64,000 bases of DNA from Poriferisodalis sp963663635 (GTDB lineage Bacteria > Actinomycetota > Acidimicrobiia > Acidimicrobiales > Poriferisodalaceae), in assembly GCA_963663635.2 (NCBI GenBank), contig CAXXMY010000022.1:1-64000 (forward strand). The letters run 5' to 3'. The notes under the pieces are model-generated. The model made no database searches, was not told the origin of the DNA, and saw only the letters and a list, made by a program, of their open reading frames with translations. The position numbers and the translations under genes are program-made. Positions 34,752 to 43,689 of this stretch are shown here, piece by piece (positions within the stretch are counted from its first letter, which is position 1; every line of letters starts with the position of its first letter).

Positions 34752-36797
34752 GTGAATCATGCCGCTACTTGCACTGTGACCGACACGACGCTTGCTCCCG
34801 ACGACATCGGGGACGCCCAGCCAGCTGATGCGCCATCCGGCGTCGCTACGACGGTTGTCGGGGCGTACAACGCGGACGCGATCACAGTGCTCGAAGGCCT
34901 CGAGCCAGTACGCGAGCGACCAGGCATGTTCATCGGCTCAACGGGTCCGAGCGGTCTGCACCATCTTGTGTACGAAGTTGTCGACAACGCCGTCGACGAG
35001 GCGATGGCTGGCCATTGCAGCCTGATCGAGGTGACGTTGCGGGCTGACGGCACATGCTGCGTCGCGGATGACGGGCGCGGCATTCCAGTCGAGACCCATT
35101 CGCAGTATCCGGACAAGTCAGCGGCAGAAGTCGTGCTCACCGTGCTCCATGCCGGCGGCAAATTCGGCGGCAGCGGCTACAAGGTGTCCGGCGGTCTTCA
35201 TGGCGTGGGCGTGTCCGTTGTCAATGCCCTGTCCTCCGAGCTCGAAGCGCTCATCGACCGCGAGGGTCGACGCTGGCGAATCTTGTTCCACAACGGGGGA
35301 GAGCCTGTCGGCGAGCTCACCGATGTCGGGCCGTCACCGGCCGGTCACACTGGCACCACGATCACGTTCCGACCAGATGACACGGTGTTCGAGCAGGTCG
35401 AGTTCCGAGCACAGACACTGACCGAGCGCCTGCAGATGATGGCGTTCTTGAACGCTGGGCTGCGAATTGTCTTCACCGATGAGCGACGACTCACCCCGAA
35501 CCAAACAGCGCCGCCCCATCACGAGTTCTGCTACTCCGGCGGCATCCGTGACTTCGTGCGCCATCTCAACGAGTCATCTGAAGCGCTCTTTGACGATGTC
35601 GGCTATCTCGCGGCGGAAGAAGCGGGCGACGAGGTGGAGATCGCGTTCCAATGGAACAACGGCTTCAACACTGATGGACTCCACAGCTTCGCCAACGGCA
35701 TCAACACCATCGAGGGCGGAATGCACGCCGAGGGCTTCCGCTCGGCGCTCACCTCTGCTGTCAACACCTATGCCCGTGACCGCAAGATGCTGCGACCTGA
35801 CGACGGGAACCTCCAAGGTGACGACATCCGTGAGGGGCTCACTGCTGTTGTCAGCGTGCGCCTGCAGTCACCGCAATTCGAGGGCCAGACCAAGGCCAAG
35901 CTCGGCAACACGGCCATGCGCAGCTTGGTGCAGAAGTCGGCCTACAGCGGTCTGTCCGAGTGGTTCGAAGAGCATCCCACCGAGGCCAAGCTGGTCATCG
36001 GCAAGGCCGTCGATGCGCGCCGAGCCCGCATTGCCGCTCAGAAGGCGCGCAACACCGTGCGCAAGTCGGCACTGCGGGGCGCCGGCCTGCCGGGCAAGCT
36101 GACTGACTGCTCCTCGAGCGACCCTTCCGAATCCGAGCTGTACATCGTCGAAGGCGATTCCGCGGGCGGATCGGCGAAGGAGGCGCGGGATCCGGCCACG
36201 ATGGCGATTCTGCCGATCCGAGGCAAGATCCTCAATGTCCAGCGCAGTCGCCCCGAACGGATCTTTGAGAACAACGAGATCGGTGCGTTGATATCTGCGA
36301 TAGGTGCGGGTATCGACGGTGCGACCGGCGAGGGCGGATTCGACGTCGAGCGGGTGCGCTATCGCAAGGTGATCCTGCTGTGCGATGCCGATGTCGACGG
36401 CAGCCACATCCGCACGCTGTTGCTGACGTTCTTCTTCCACCGGATGCGTGCGTTGCTCGGGCATGGCTGCGTCTACATCGCCCAGCCGCCGCTGTTCTCC
36501 ACCAAGGTCGGTACCGAGACGGTCTACCTCAAGGACGATCGGGCCAAGGCGGTGTTCCTTACCGGACGTCCGAACCACCGCAACGAATTCCAGCGTTTGA
36601 AGGGTCTGGGCGAGATGGACGCGCAGGAGCTGTGGGACACCACCATGGACCCCGAGCAGCGAACCCTGCTGCGCGTCACCCTCGAAGAGGCCGCGACCGC
36701 GGACCTCATCTTCAGCATCCTCATGGGCGACGATGTGGACGCCCGCCGGAGTTTCATCCAGAACAACGCCAGCGACGTTCGATTCCTCGACATCTGA
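34752..36797 (+). CDS. gyrB: DNA gyrase subunit B
   Basis: The protein of 681 residues has the GHKL ATPase domain (HHLVYEVVDNAVDEAMAGHC, DDGRGIPVETH and GGLHGVGVSVVNALS). It also has the TOPRIM domain (YIVEGDSAGGSAKEARD, then LLCDADVDGSHIRTLLLTF) and the C-terminal GyrA-binding part. It powers negative supercoiling by GyrA. The first 30 residues are poorly conserved, so a GTG at 34776 is an equally good start. gyrA follows 13 bases after its stop. Confidence 0.96.
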   Translation: MNHAATCTVTDTTLAPDDIGDAQPADAPSGVATTVVGAYNADAITVLEGLEPVRERPGMFIGSTGPSGLHHLVYEVVDNAVDEAMAGHCSLIEVTLRADGTCCVADDGRGIPVETHSQYPDKSAAEVVLTVLHAGGKFGGSGYKVSGGLHGVGVSVVNALSSELEALIDREGRRWRILFHNGGEPVGELTDVGPSPAGHTGTTITFRPDDTVFEQVEFRAQTLTERLQMMAFLNAGLRIVFTDERRLTPNQTAPPHHEFCYSGGIRDFVRHLNESSEALFDDVGYLAAEEAGDEVEIAFQWNNGFNTDGLHSFANGINTIEGGMHAEGFRSALTSAVNTYARDRKMLRPDDGNLQGDDIREGLTAVVSVRLQSPQFEGQTKAKLGNTAMRSLVQKSAYSGLSEWFEEHPTEAKLVIGKAVDARRARIAAQKARNTVRKSALRGAGLPGKLTDCSSSDPSESELYIVEGDSAGGSAKEARDPATMAILPIRGKILNVQRSRPERIFENNEIGALISAIGAGIDGATGEGGFDVERVRYRKVILLCDADVDGSHIRTLLLTFFFHRMRALLGHGCVYIAQPPLFSTKVGTETVYLKDDRAKAVFLTGRPNHRNEFQRLKGLGEMDAQELWDTTMDPEQRTLLRVTLEEAATADLIFSILMGDDVDARRSFIQNNASDVRFLDI

Positions 36798-36810
36798 GCG
36801 AGGTGATCCA

Positions 36811-39447
36811 ATGAGCGACGATGGTTCACAGGTCGCCGGCGACGGCGACGAGGTGGCGCAGGCCGGCGACGGCGACGAGGTGGCGCAGGCCGGCGACGGC
36901 GACGAAGTGACCGGTGCGCCCTCGAGCGATGCAGCGGCAAACGGGCAGCCCGAGCAGCGAGTCGCTGTGCTCGACATTGAGATCCAGACCGAAATGGAGC
37001 AGTCCTTCATGGACTACGCCATGTCGGTCATCACGAGTCGAGCGTTGCCCGACGCACGCGATGGGCTCAAGCCGGTGCACCGCCGCATCCTGTGGTCCAT
37101 GTTCGACACCGGCATGCGCCCGGACCGGCCTCACAAGAAGTGCGCGACCGTTGTCGGCGACGTCATCGCCAACTATCACCCCCACGGCGACGGCTCCATC
37201 TACGACGCGTTGGTGCGCATGGGTCAGTCGTTCAGCCTGGGCAACAAGCTCATCGACCCGCACGGCAACTTCGGCTCGCCGTCAGATCCCCCGGCTGCTT
37301 ACCGCTACACGGAGTGCCGGCTGACGGACCTGGCCATGACCATGGTCGAAGGCATCGACGAACGCACCGTTGATTTCGCGGCCAACTTCGACGGATCCCG
37401 CACCGAGCCGCTTGTCATGCCGTCGCGGTTCCCGAATCTGCTCGTCAACGGCAGCCAGGGCATCGCGGTGGGCATGGCGACAAATGTCCCCACCCACAAT
37501 CTCGGCGAGATCATCGACGCGACCATCCATCTCATCCGTAATCCCGACGCCTCGGTCGAAGATCTGATGGAGTTTGTGCACGGCCCAGATTTTCCGACTC
37601 GTGGCTTGCTGCTCGGTCGAGCGGGTTCGCGGACTGCGATGTCGACGGGCCGCGGCTCGGTGCGTATACGCGCCCGGGCAGAGATCGTCGAAGACGGCAG
37701 GCGATCACGCATCGTGGTGACGGAGATTCCGTATCAGACCTCGGTTGAAGCCATCGAGCGCAAGATTGCCGACGCGGTCAATCGCAAGGTCATTGATGGC
37801 ATCACCGAGCTGCGCAACGAGTCCGCGAAGGGCAAGACGCGATTCGTCATCGAACTGCGGGCCGGAGCGCCGGCAAACGTGGTGCTCAACAATCTGTGGA
37901 AGCACACGCCGCTGCAGTCCAGCTTCGCGGTCAACATGGTGGCGCTCGTGGACGGAGTGCCGCGCACGCTGAACCTGCGCGACGCCCTTGTGGCCTATGT
38001 GGAGCACCAGATCGAAGTGGCCACGCGCCGCAGCCAGCATCGACTGGATGTGGCGCGTGCCCGAGCGCACATTGTGGAAGGCTTGCTGCGAGCTCTCGAT
38101 CTGATCGACGAGATCATCGCGCTGATTCGCGCGAGCGAGGATCGCACTGCCGCACTTGCGGGCTTGTGCGCCGAGCCGATGTCGTTCAGCGGTGAGCAGG
38201 CGAACCACATTCTCGACATGCAACTCGGCCGTCTGACCCGGCTGGGCCGATCTCGGCTGGAAGATGAGCTGGCCGAGCTTGTGCAAACGATCTCTGAGCT
38301 GGAGGCAATTCTCGGCGACGATGCGCGACTGCGGCAGGTGATCATCGACGAGATGAGTGCTATACGTGCGGCGCATGCCGTGCCGCGGCGCACAGAGATC
38401 GTCAATGACCCAGGCGACGTGGACGCCGAGGACCTCATCGACGACGAGCCGCTGGTGGTGACGCTCACCCGTGAGGGTTACGTGAAGGCGACCTCGCCGG
38501 ACATGTTCCGGACCCAAGGGCGCGGCGGCCGCGGGGTTCAAGGCGCACGACTCAAAGAAGACGACGTCGTCGTCCGCATGCTGCTGACGACGGCGCACGC
38601 GTGGCTGCTGTGCTTCACCAACCAGGGGAGAGTGCATCGCTTGAAGGCCTACGAGTTGCCGTTGACGCACCGCACAGCACGCGGCACAGCGATGGTGAAT
38701 CTGGTGCAGCTTGCCGCAGGCGAGCGGGTCGAGGCCGTGGTGGCTGCTCGGGAATTCCCGCCGGATCGCTATCTGCTGTTCGTGACTCGGCAAGGCCGTG
38801 CCAAGAAGACGGCGCTGAGCTCGTATGAGAACATCCGCGCCAACGGCTTGATAGCGCTCAGTCTGCGCGACGGCGACGAATTGGTCCGTGTGCTGGAGAC
38901 ATCCGGCGATGACGACGTGCTGATTGTCTCGCGTGGGGGCCGCGCCGTTCGATTCTCCGAGCGACTGATCCGCCCGATGGGCCGCAGCGCTGCTGGTGTG
39001 TGGGCCATGCGGCCACGTGAGGGCGACACGGTGGCCGCAGCCGACGTGCTGTCGGCCACCGATGCCCGGGATCTCCTGGTGGTGTCGAGCACGGGCGCGG
39101 CGAAGCGCACTGCAGCGGCGCTGTTCGGGCGCAAGGGGCGGGGCGGCCTCGGCGTCATTGCCATCAAGTTGCCCGACGCTCGTTCCCATGTCGCCGGTGC
39201 TCGATTGGTGGATTCCGATGACGAGGTCTTGCTTGTCTCGTCGAGCGGGATTCTCATTCGCACCCGCGTTGGGGACATTTCTCGCTATGGCCGTGGCACT
39301 GCCGGAGTACGGGCAATGGCGCTGGGTGACGGCGAGACCGTGGTGGCAATCGCGCCGGTCGACCTCGAGACCGACGAGCCGGCTTCCGAGACCGACGACA
39401 TGCGGTCCGGCGAAATCCTTTCCGACGAGGTCAGCTCGCTGGCGTAG
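36811..39447 (+). CDS. gyrA: DNA gyrase subunit A
   Basis: The protein of 878 residues has the breakage-reunion domain: SFMDYAMSVITSRALPDARD, the resistance region IANYHPHGDGSIYDALVRMG and the catalytic Tyr in AAYRYTECRLT. A C-terminal beta-pinwheel follows, with the GyrA-box-like GRGGRGVQGARL. At the site matching E. coli Ser83 the residue is Gly. The first 40 residues are unusual: three tandem copies of a nine-residue unit AGDGDEVAQ, an acidic stretch before the core. The ATG at 36811 was chosen because the family core starts soon after and gyrB ends at 36797. Confidence 0.95.
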   Translation: MSDDGSQVAGDGDEVAQAGDGDEVAQAGDGDEVTGAPSSDAAANGQPEQRVAVLDIEIQTEMEQSFMDYAMSVITSRALPDARDGLKPVHRRILWSMFDTGMRPDRPHKKCATVVGDVIANYHPHGDGSIYDALVRMGQSFSLGNKLIDPHGNFGSPSDPPAAYRYTECRLTDLAMTMVEGIDERTVDFAANFDGSRTEPLVMPSRFPNLLVNGSQGIAVGMATNVPTHNLGEIIDATIHLIRNPDASVEDLMEFVHGPDFPTRGLLLGRAGSRTAMSTGRGSVRIRARAEIVEDGRRSRIVVTEIPYQTSVEAIERKIADAVNRKVIDGITELRNESAKGKTRFVIELRAGAPANVVLNNLWKHTPLQSSFAVNMVALVDGVPRTLNLRDALVAYVEHQIEVATRRSQHRLDVARARAHIVEGLLRALDLIDEIIALIRASEDRTAALAGLCAEPMSFSGEQANHILDMQLGRLTRLGRSRLEDELAELVQTISELEAILGDDARLRQVIIDEMSAIRAAHAVPRRTEIVNDPGDVDAEDLIDDEPLVVTLTREGYVKATSPDMFRTQGRGGRGVQGARLKEDDVVVRMLLTTAHAWLLCFTNQGRVHRLKAYELPLTHRTARGTAMVNLVQLAAGERVEAVVAAREFPPDRYLLFVTRQGRAKKTALSSYENIRANGLIALSLRDGDELVRVLETSGDDDVLIVSRGGRAVRFSERLIRPMGRSAAGVWAMRPREGDTVAAADVLSATDARDLLVVSSTGAAKRTAAALFGRKGRGGLGVIAIKLPDARSHVAGARLVDSDDEVLLVSSSGILIRTRVGDISRYGRGTAGVRAMALGDGETVVAIAPVDLETDEPASETDDMRSGEILSDEVSSLA
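36839..36912 (+). repeat. 27-base tandem repeat inside gyrA
   Basis: The unit GGCGACGGCGACGAGGTGGC plus GCAGGCC occurs twice exactly, and a third, partly changed copy follows. It keeps the reading frame and encodes the repeated Gly-Asp-Gly-Asp-Glu-Val segment at the gyrA N terminus. Confidence 0.85.
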
Positions 39448-39457
39448 CGTCGCCCCG

Positions 39458-39910
39458 ATGACCGCAGTTGCACTCGGTCGTGCCCCACGGACCGGATCGG
39501 CTGTCCCGATGCTGCCGTCGTACACGCGGCGCGCTGCGGGGAGCCAACGTGGCCAAGCAGCACTCCCGGTGGCGCTGTTGGCGTTGGCCCTCATTGTGGG
39601 TCTCGGCCTTGTAGCTCGTTGGGGGCACGCTGCGTTGTCGAGTTCTCGCGCACAGGCCGCCGCAGACGCCGCTGCTCTTGCCTCACTCGCCTCGACAGCG
39701 ACTGCAGATTTGCCTGCGGCCAAGAGCGCGGACCAGGCCGCTGCGACGGCGGCCGCGGAGGCAGCCGGCGGGCGTGTGGAGGCATTTGACGTGCGGATCG
39801 GTGCCGACGAGGTGCGGGTGCGAGTTGTGGTCGCTCTCGACGGCCAGCGGGCCGTTGCGACTGCGGCCGCGCCGGTGCGGTCGCCCGTGCATGAGTCGCC
39901 CGACGGCTGA
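39458..39910 (+). CDS. TadE/TadG-like small secreted or membrane protein
   Basis: The protein of 150 residues has a basic N terminus, then QRGQAALPVALLALALIVGL and GLVARWGHAALSSSRAQAAA with DAAALA. That is the pattern of Tad-pilus pseudopilin-like and Rv TadE-like proteins (a single span followed by an Ala-rich helix). The rest looks like a small exported domain. It begins 10 bases after gyrA. No other Tad genes are nearby, so function is unknown. Confidence 0.6.
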   Translation: MTAVALGRAPRTGSAVPMLPSYTRRAAGSQRGQAALPVALLALALIVGLGLVARWGHAALSSSRAQAAADAAALASLASTATADLPAAKSADQAAATAAAEAAGGRVEAFDVRIGADEVRVRVVVALDGQRAVATAAAPVRSPVHESPDG

Positions 39911-39927
39911 CTCCTACACTGCGAAGC

Positions 39928-40590
39928 GTGGCCGACGGGACATCCGGTGGCGGACCCGTGCCGCCGCCCGCAGGCGGGCCGACGCCGACTGACGAGTTGT
40001 TCGCGGAAGCGCTGGGCATCACGCCTGCGTCCCGCGCGCAGAAGCAGGCTGTGCCGCCGAGCGGGCACACGGCACCGCCACAGATTCCCGCAGCGAGGCC
40101 CCATCCGGCGCCCATGGCGCCCGGCGCGACACGAGGAGTTCACGGCGCACCCGACCAGGCGCCCCCACGCGCCGGGTCCGAGGCTCCGTCTCGTTGGCCG
40201 TGGCTTCAGCAGCGACGGGCGCGGGCTCGGCGCACCCACCGCGTGCTGCGCCACATCGACCCCTGGTCCGTGTTCAAAGTCTCGGTCTTGCTCTACGCCT
40301 GCGGTTACGTGGCAGTGCTGGCGGCCGGGGTCCTGCTGTGGAACGCCGCGCAGCGCTCGGGCTTCGTCGAAAAGATCGAGTCGTTCATCACCGAGGTCGG
40401 CTCGTACGAGAGCTGGAAGATCGACGGAATGGTGATCTACCAGCGAGCTCGAATCATTGGCCTCATCTTGGCCACAGTCGGTGTCGCGGTCAATGTGGTG
40501 ATGACGATCATGTTCAACCTGATCAGCGATCTGACCGGCGGTGTTCGGGTCACCGTGCTCGAGGACAGCGAGCGTCCGCCGGCTCGCTGA
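39928..40590 (+). CDS. DUF3566 transmembrane protein
   Basis: The protein of 220 residues has a Pro/Ala-rich N-terminal tail of about 105 residues. The DUF3566 core then follows: HIDPWSVFKVSVLLYACGYV, a second span around IIGLILATVGVAVNVVMTIM and the strand LTGGVRVTVLED. In mycobacteria the homologue (Rv0007) also follows gyrA and precedes the tRNA-Ile gene. Function is unknown; it may link to division or wall growth. Confidence 0.85.
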   Translation: MADGTSGGGPVPPPAGGPTPTDELFAEALGITPASRAQKQAVPPSGHTAPPQIPAARPHPAPMAPGATRGVHGAPDQAPPRAGSEAPSRWPWLQQRRARARRTHRVLRHIDPWSVFKVSVLLYACGYVAVLAAGVLLWNAAQRSGFVEKIESFITEVGSYESWKIDGMVIYQRARIIGLILATVGVAVNVVMTIMFNLISDLTGGVRVTVLEDSERPPAR

Positions 40591-40689
40591 GCCGGGTCGG
40601 CACCCACAGTCGAATTGCCGGTGATGCAGCGATCGCCCCGAACGCGCTTGGTCACGGCTGCAACTCAGCGCTATCGTGAGCGATCCTGC

Positions 40690-40763
<74 letters not shown>

Positions 40764-40780
40764 CACAAACCGAGGCTGCC

Positions 40781-40921
40781 ATGGTGAGTTTTCTGCGGCG
40801 AGTGCTTCTCGCCAGCGTCGTCGGCGGGCTGGTCACCATCGTCCTGCGCTTGCGTTCTTCCCACGAAGTGCCTCGCCGCGAGGGCAGCTGGCGCGAGCTG
40901 GCCGGTCCCGATTATCGGTGA
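40781..40921 (+). CDS. Small DLW-39-like membrane protein
   Basis: This 46-residue open frame starts at ATG 40781 and ends at TGA 40919-40921. It reads MVSFLRRVLLASVVGGLVTI then VLRLRSSHEVP and GSWRELAGPDYR. It has one short hydrophobic segment and a conserved-looking C-terminal W-x-E-L. Actinobacteria keep a small protein of this kind (DLW-39 family) just after the tRNA-Ile/tRNA-Ala genes. No function is known. Confidence 0.55.
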   Translation: MVSFLRRVLLASVVGGLVTIVLRLRSSHEVPRREGSWRELAGPDYR

Positions 40922-40951
40922 CTGCTCCCCTAGCCGAGTGAGCCCTAACGA

Positions 40952-41938
40952 GTGAGCACGATCGCCGTCATCGGAGCGGGCGCCGTCGGCCAGCGTGTGG
41001 CGCGCCATCTCGCGACACGCGCAGAAGTTGACTGCCTCGTACTGGGTTCACGGCATCCCGCGCGTCTGCGGGGCTTCGGTTCGCAATTGCTGGACGTCGA
41101 TGTCGAGGTCGTTGCGCCCGGCAAGCTGCCTGATGCGGACGTCGTGGTACTGAGCCTGCCCAGCGGCGGTCATGCTGCGCTGGCTGAGAAGGCGCTGGCG
41201 CGTGGCGCGCACGTCGTTTCGCTCTCCGATTCCGTGACCGATGTGGAGGAGCTGCTCGCGCTCGATGGGCGTGCTGTGGCCGCGGAGCGCTCGATTGCGA
41301 TCGGCGCTGGTTTCTCGCCGGGGTACAGCTGCTTGCTCGCTCGCCACGGTGCGGCGCAATTCGACGTGGTGACCGAAGTGCACATCGCCCGTGTGGGCAC
41401 GGCTGGCCCTGCCTGCCAGCGTCAATTGCACCGCGCGCGCACCGGAACGTCTGTTGACTGGCGCGCAGGACAGTGGCGCCGCCGCCGCGGCGGTTCGGGA
41501 CGCGAGCTGGTGTGGTTCCCGGATCCGCTGGGTGCCCATGACTGCTACAGGGCAGCCCTGTGCGATGCGTTGCTGCTTGTACCGGCGTTCAGCGATGTCG
41601 AACGGGTCACGGCACGGGTCGCGGGCACTCGCCGTGATCGCCTCACTGCGATGCTGCCGATGCTGCGGTCGCCCCACGCGGACGGCGGCCCTGGTGGCGT
41701 GCGCGTCGAGTTGCGGGGCCTGCGTGATGGGCGTCACTACACCGATGTTCTGGGCGTTATCGACCACCCCAGCGCGGCTGCGGCGGCCGTGGCTGCCACC
41801 GCGGCCGGATGGGCTCTCGCAGACGAATTGCCGAGCGGCGCTTGGGGTCTCGGCATGCTCGACGATCCGCTGCCCTGGCTGGCCGAACTGGCCGAGCTCG
41901 GTGTTCGCGCCGCGGCCTATGAGGGCGCGGGCCTGTAG
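40952..41938 (+). CDS. NAD(P)-binding oxidoreductase, saccharopine-dehydrogenase-like
   Basis: The protein of 328 residues begins STIAVIGAGAVGQRVARHLA, a Rossmann GxGxxG loop, then follows the saccharopine-dehydrogenase style of reading (VLGSRHPARLRGF, VVVLSLPSGGHAALAEKAL). The second half contains GVRVELRGLRDGRHYTDVLG, a strand region typical of the second domain. The substrate is not evident. It lies alone between tRNA-Ile and a convergent gene. Confidence 0.7.
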   Translation: MSTIAVIGAGAVGQRVARHLATRAEVDCLVLGSRHPARLRGFGSQLLDVDVEVVAPGKLPDADVVVLSLPSGGHAALAEKALARGAHVVSLSDSVTDVEELLALDGRAVAAERSIAIGAGFSPGYSCLLARHGAAQFDVVTEVHIARVGTAGPACQRQLHRARTGTSVDWRAGQWRRRRGGSGRELVWFPDPLGAHDCYRAALCDALLLVPAFSDVERVTARVAGTRRDRLTAMLPMLRSPHADGGPGGVRVELRGLRDGRHYTDVLGVIDHPSAAAAAVAATAAGWALADELPSGAWGLGMLDDPLPWLAELAELGVRAAAYEGAGL

Positions 41939-41990
41939 CCGTGCGCAGTAGGGACGACGCAGAGCGGCCGCTTCGATGCCGAGCGGGTGT

Positions 41991-42728
41991 TCAAATGCGG
42001 ACGAGCCGTTGCCACTCTGTGAGCAGCGCATCGGCGCCGAAGGTTTCAAGCCGTTCGGGACCGACTCGGCCCCACACGAACAGCAACAGATCCTGCGCCG
42101 GCCCCCGCGCCGCGACATCTGACTTGCGGTGAGCGTGCTCGACCTTGATGCCGTCGAGTGTGCGGGTGATGACCCATTCGCCGTCGGCGTCGGTGGCGTG
42201 CAGGTGGATGGTCTCGCCGTTGCCGGCGAAGACCGTGGGCTGACGTACCGGCAAGAAGAAGTCGAAGAGCTCGTCGATGCCGTCGACGGCCGCGGCGGGA
42301 TCGATGGGTGCAGGCGTGCCGTCGTATGCGGATTCGGCATCCCGACGGTGCATCACGGCTTCGTTGGCCATGCGCCGTTGCCAGAACCCGATGGTCTGGT
42401 CTCGGGGGTTGAAGCTCCAGTAGGGCTCACTGGGGTCCCGACCGGCGAGTTCGGCGGTGAGGCGTTCGAGGGCGTCGGCATGCCATTGCGACAGCGTGCA
42501 GTCGGGCTGGGTGATGCTGTCTCGGTCGACGGGGCCGCCTGCGGCGATGCTGGAGCCGACAAACGTCCACACGCCCGCGCAATGCCCGATCAGCCCCTCG
42601 AGGTCCCACCCGGGACACTTCGGGATGGGCCGTTGCCAGTCGCCGGGCGTGCTGTCGGCCATGGCGGCGATCTCATTGAGACGCCGACCGTCTGCTTCCA
42701 GCCACTGTGCGTACCCTTGCTGCGCCAT
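41991..42728 (-). CDS. Mycothiol-dependent maleylpyruvate-isomerase-fold protein
   Basis: The protein of 245 residues has the MDMPI N-terminal domain of the DinB type: DWQRPIPKCPGWDLEGLIGH, then NEAVMHRRDAESAYDG near the metal-binding His. The C-terminal domain (ETIHLHATDADGEWVI) is the MDMPI_C module. Members use mycothiol as cofactor and act in isomerisation or detoxification. Its ATG shares bases with the divergent lgt ATG (CATG), so one of the two starts is probably further in. Confidence 0.8.
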   Translation of the reverse strand: MAQQGYAQWLEADGRRLNEIAAMADSTPGDWQRPIPKCPGWDLEGLIGHCAGVWTFVGSSIAAGGPVDRDSITQPDCTLSQWHADALERLTAELAGRDPSEPYWSFNPRDQTIGFWQRRMANEAVMHRRDAESAYDGTPAPIDPAAAVDGIDELFDFFLPVRQPTVFAGNGETIHLHATDADGEWVITRTLDGIKVEHAHRKSDVAARGPAQDLLLFVWGRVGPERLETFGADALLTEWQRLVRI

Positions 42729-43659
42729 GGCTGTTGGACCCCTCGTGTTGCTCGCTAATGCGCTCGCGGCGATCCCGAGCCCGTCGCGTAGCTACATCTC
42801 ACTCGGACCACTCGACATTCGAGCCTATGGCGTTGCCATCGGCGTGTCCGTGCTGGTTGCGGTGTGGATCACCACCCGCCGCTGGCGCCGGGCCATCTCG
42901 GGTCTCGATGCGTCGTACTACGCCGGCGCGAGCGATCTCGTCGGGACGATCGCGGTCTGGGCTGTGCCGGCCGGACTGATCGGCGCCCGGCTCTATCACG
43001 TCATCACGGACTTCGACCGCTACAGCGACAACCTCGGCGACATTCCCAAGGTCTGGCAGGGCGGTCTGGGCATCTGGGGCGGGATCTCGGCCGGTGTCGT
43101 GGTGGCGGTGTGGATGCTGCGCCGCGGCGGGCACAGCACGGCGGCGATGCTCGACGCGCTAGCGCCGGCGCTGGCCGTGGCCCAGGCCATCGGCCGAGTG
43201 GGGAACTGGTTCAACCAGGAGCTGTACGGGCGCCCCACTGATCTTCCGTGGGCACTCGAGATCGACCAGGCACATCGTGTTGCCGGTTACGGCCTCACCG
43301 AGACTTTTCATCCGACGTTCGCCTACGAAGCCCTGTGGAACCTGGCGCTGGCAGCGACGCTCGTCTGGGTTGTCCCCAAAGCGCTGCCCCGCCTGCGCAC
43401 GGGCTACCTGTTCGCGGCATACGTGTTCGGCTACACCGCCGGGCGCCTCTGGATCGAACTGCTGCGTATCGACAACGCCACCGAGCTCGGCGGCCTGCGC
43501 ATCAACGTCTGGACCAGCATCGTGGTCGGCCTAGCAGCCCTCGCTGCAATCTTCGTGGGCCTCCGCCCCAGCCCTGAAACCCCCTCCGACATCGCCGTCG
43601 CCGATCCCGATGTTGCGGTTCCCGATCCGACCCCAGAAAATGCCTCGCCTGACGGCTGA
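42727..43659 (+). CDS. lgt: Prolipoprotein diacylglyceryl transferase
   Basis: The protein of about 310 residues has seven hydrophobic segments. The Lgt signature is GGLGIWGGISAGVVVAVWML and AQAIGRVGNWFNQELYGRPT, the conserved catalytic region with Arg and Asn. It attaches diacylglycerol to lipobox Cys. A GTG at 42745 gives a start closer to the family (LLANALAAIPSPSR) and removes the overlap with the divergent gene. The C-terminal tail is acidic. Confidence 0.93.
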   Translation: MAVGPLVLLANALAAIPSPSRSYISLGPLDIRAYGVAIGVSVLVAVWITTRRWRRAISGLDASYYAGASDLVGTIAVWAVPAGLIGARLYHVITDFDRYSDNLGDIPKVWQGGLGIWGGISAGVVVAVWMLRRGGHSTAAMLDALAPALAVAQAIGRVGNWFNQELYGRPTDLPWALEIDQAHRVAGYGLTETFHPTFAYEALWNLALAATLVWVVPKALPRLRTGYLFAAYVFGYTAGRLWIELLRIDNATELGGLRINVWTSIVVGLAALAAIFVGLRPSPETPSDIAVADPDVAVPDPTPENASPDG

Positions 43660-43689
43660 AATCGGGCGCTTGTCGGCGAATCGCCGTCG

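Noticed and set aside
36839..36912. A CRISPR array at the repeated 27-base unit
   Set aside because: The copies are adjacent without spacers and encode protein in frame.
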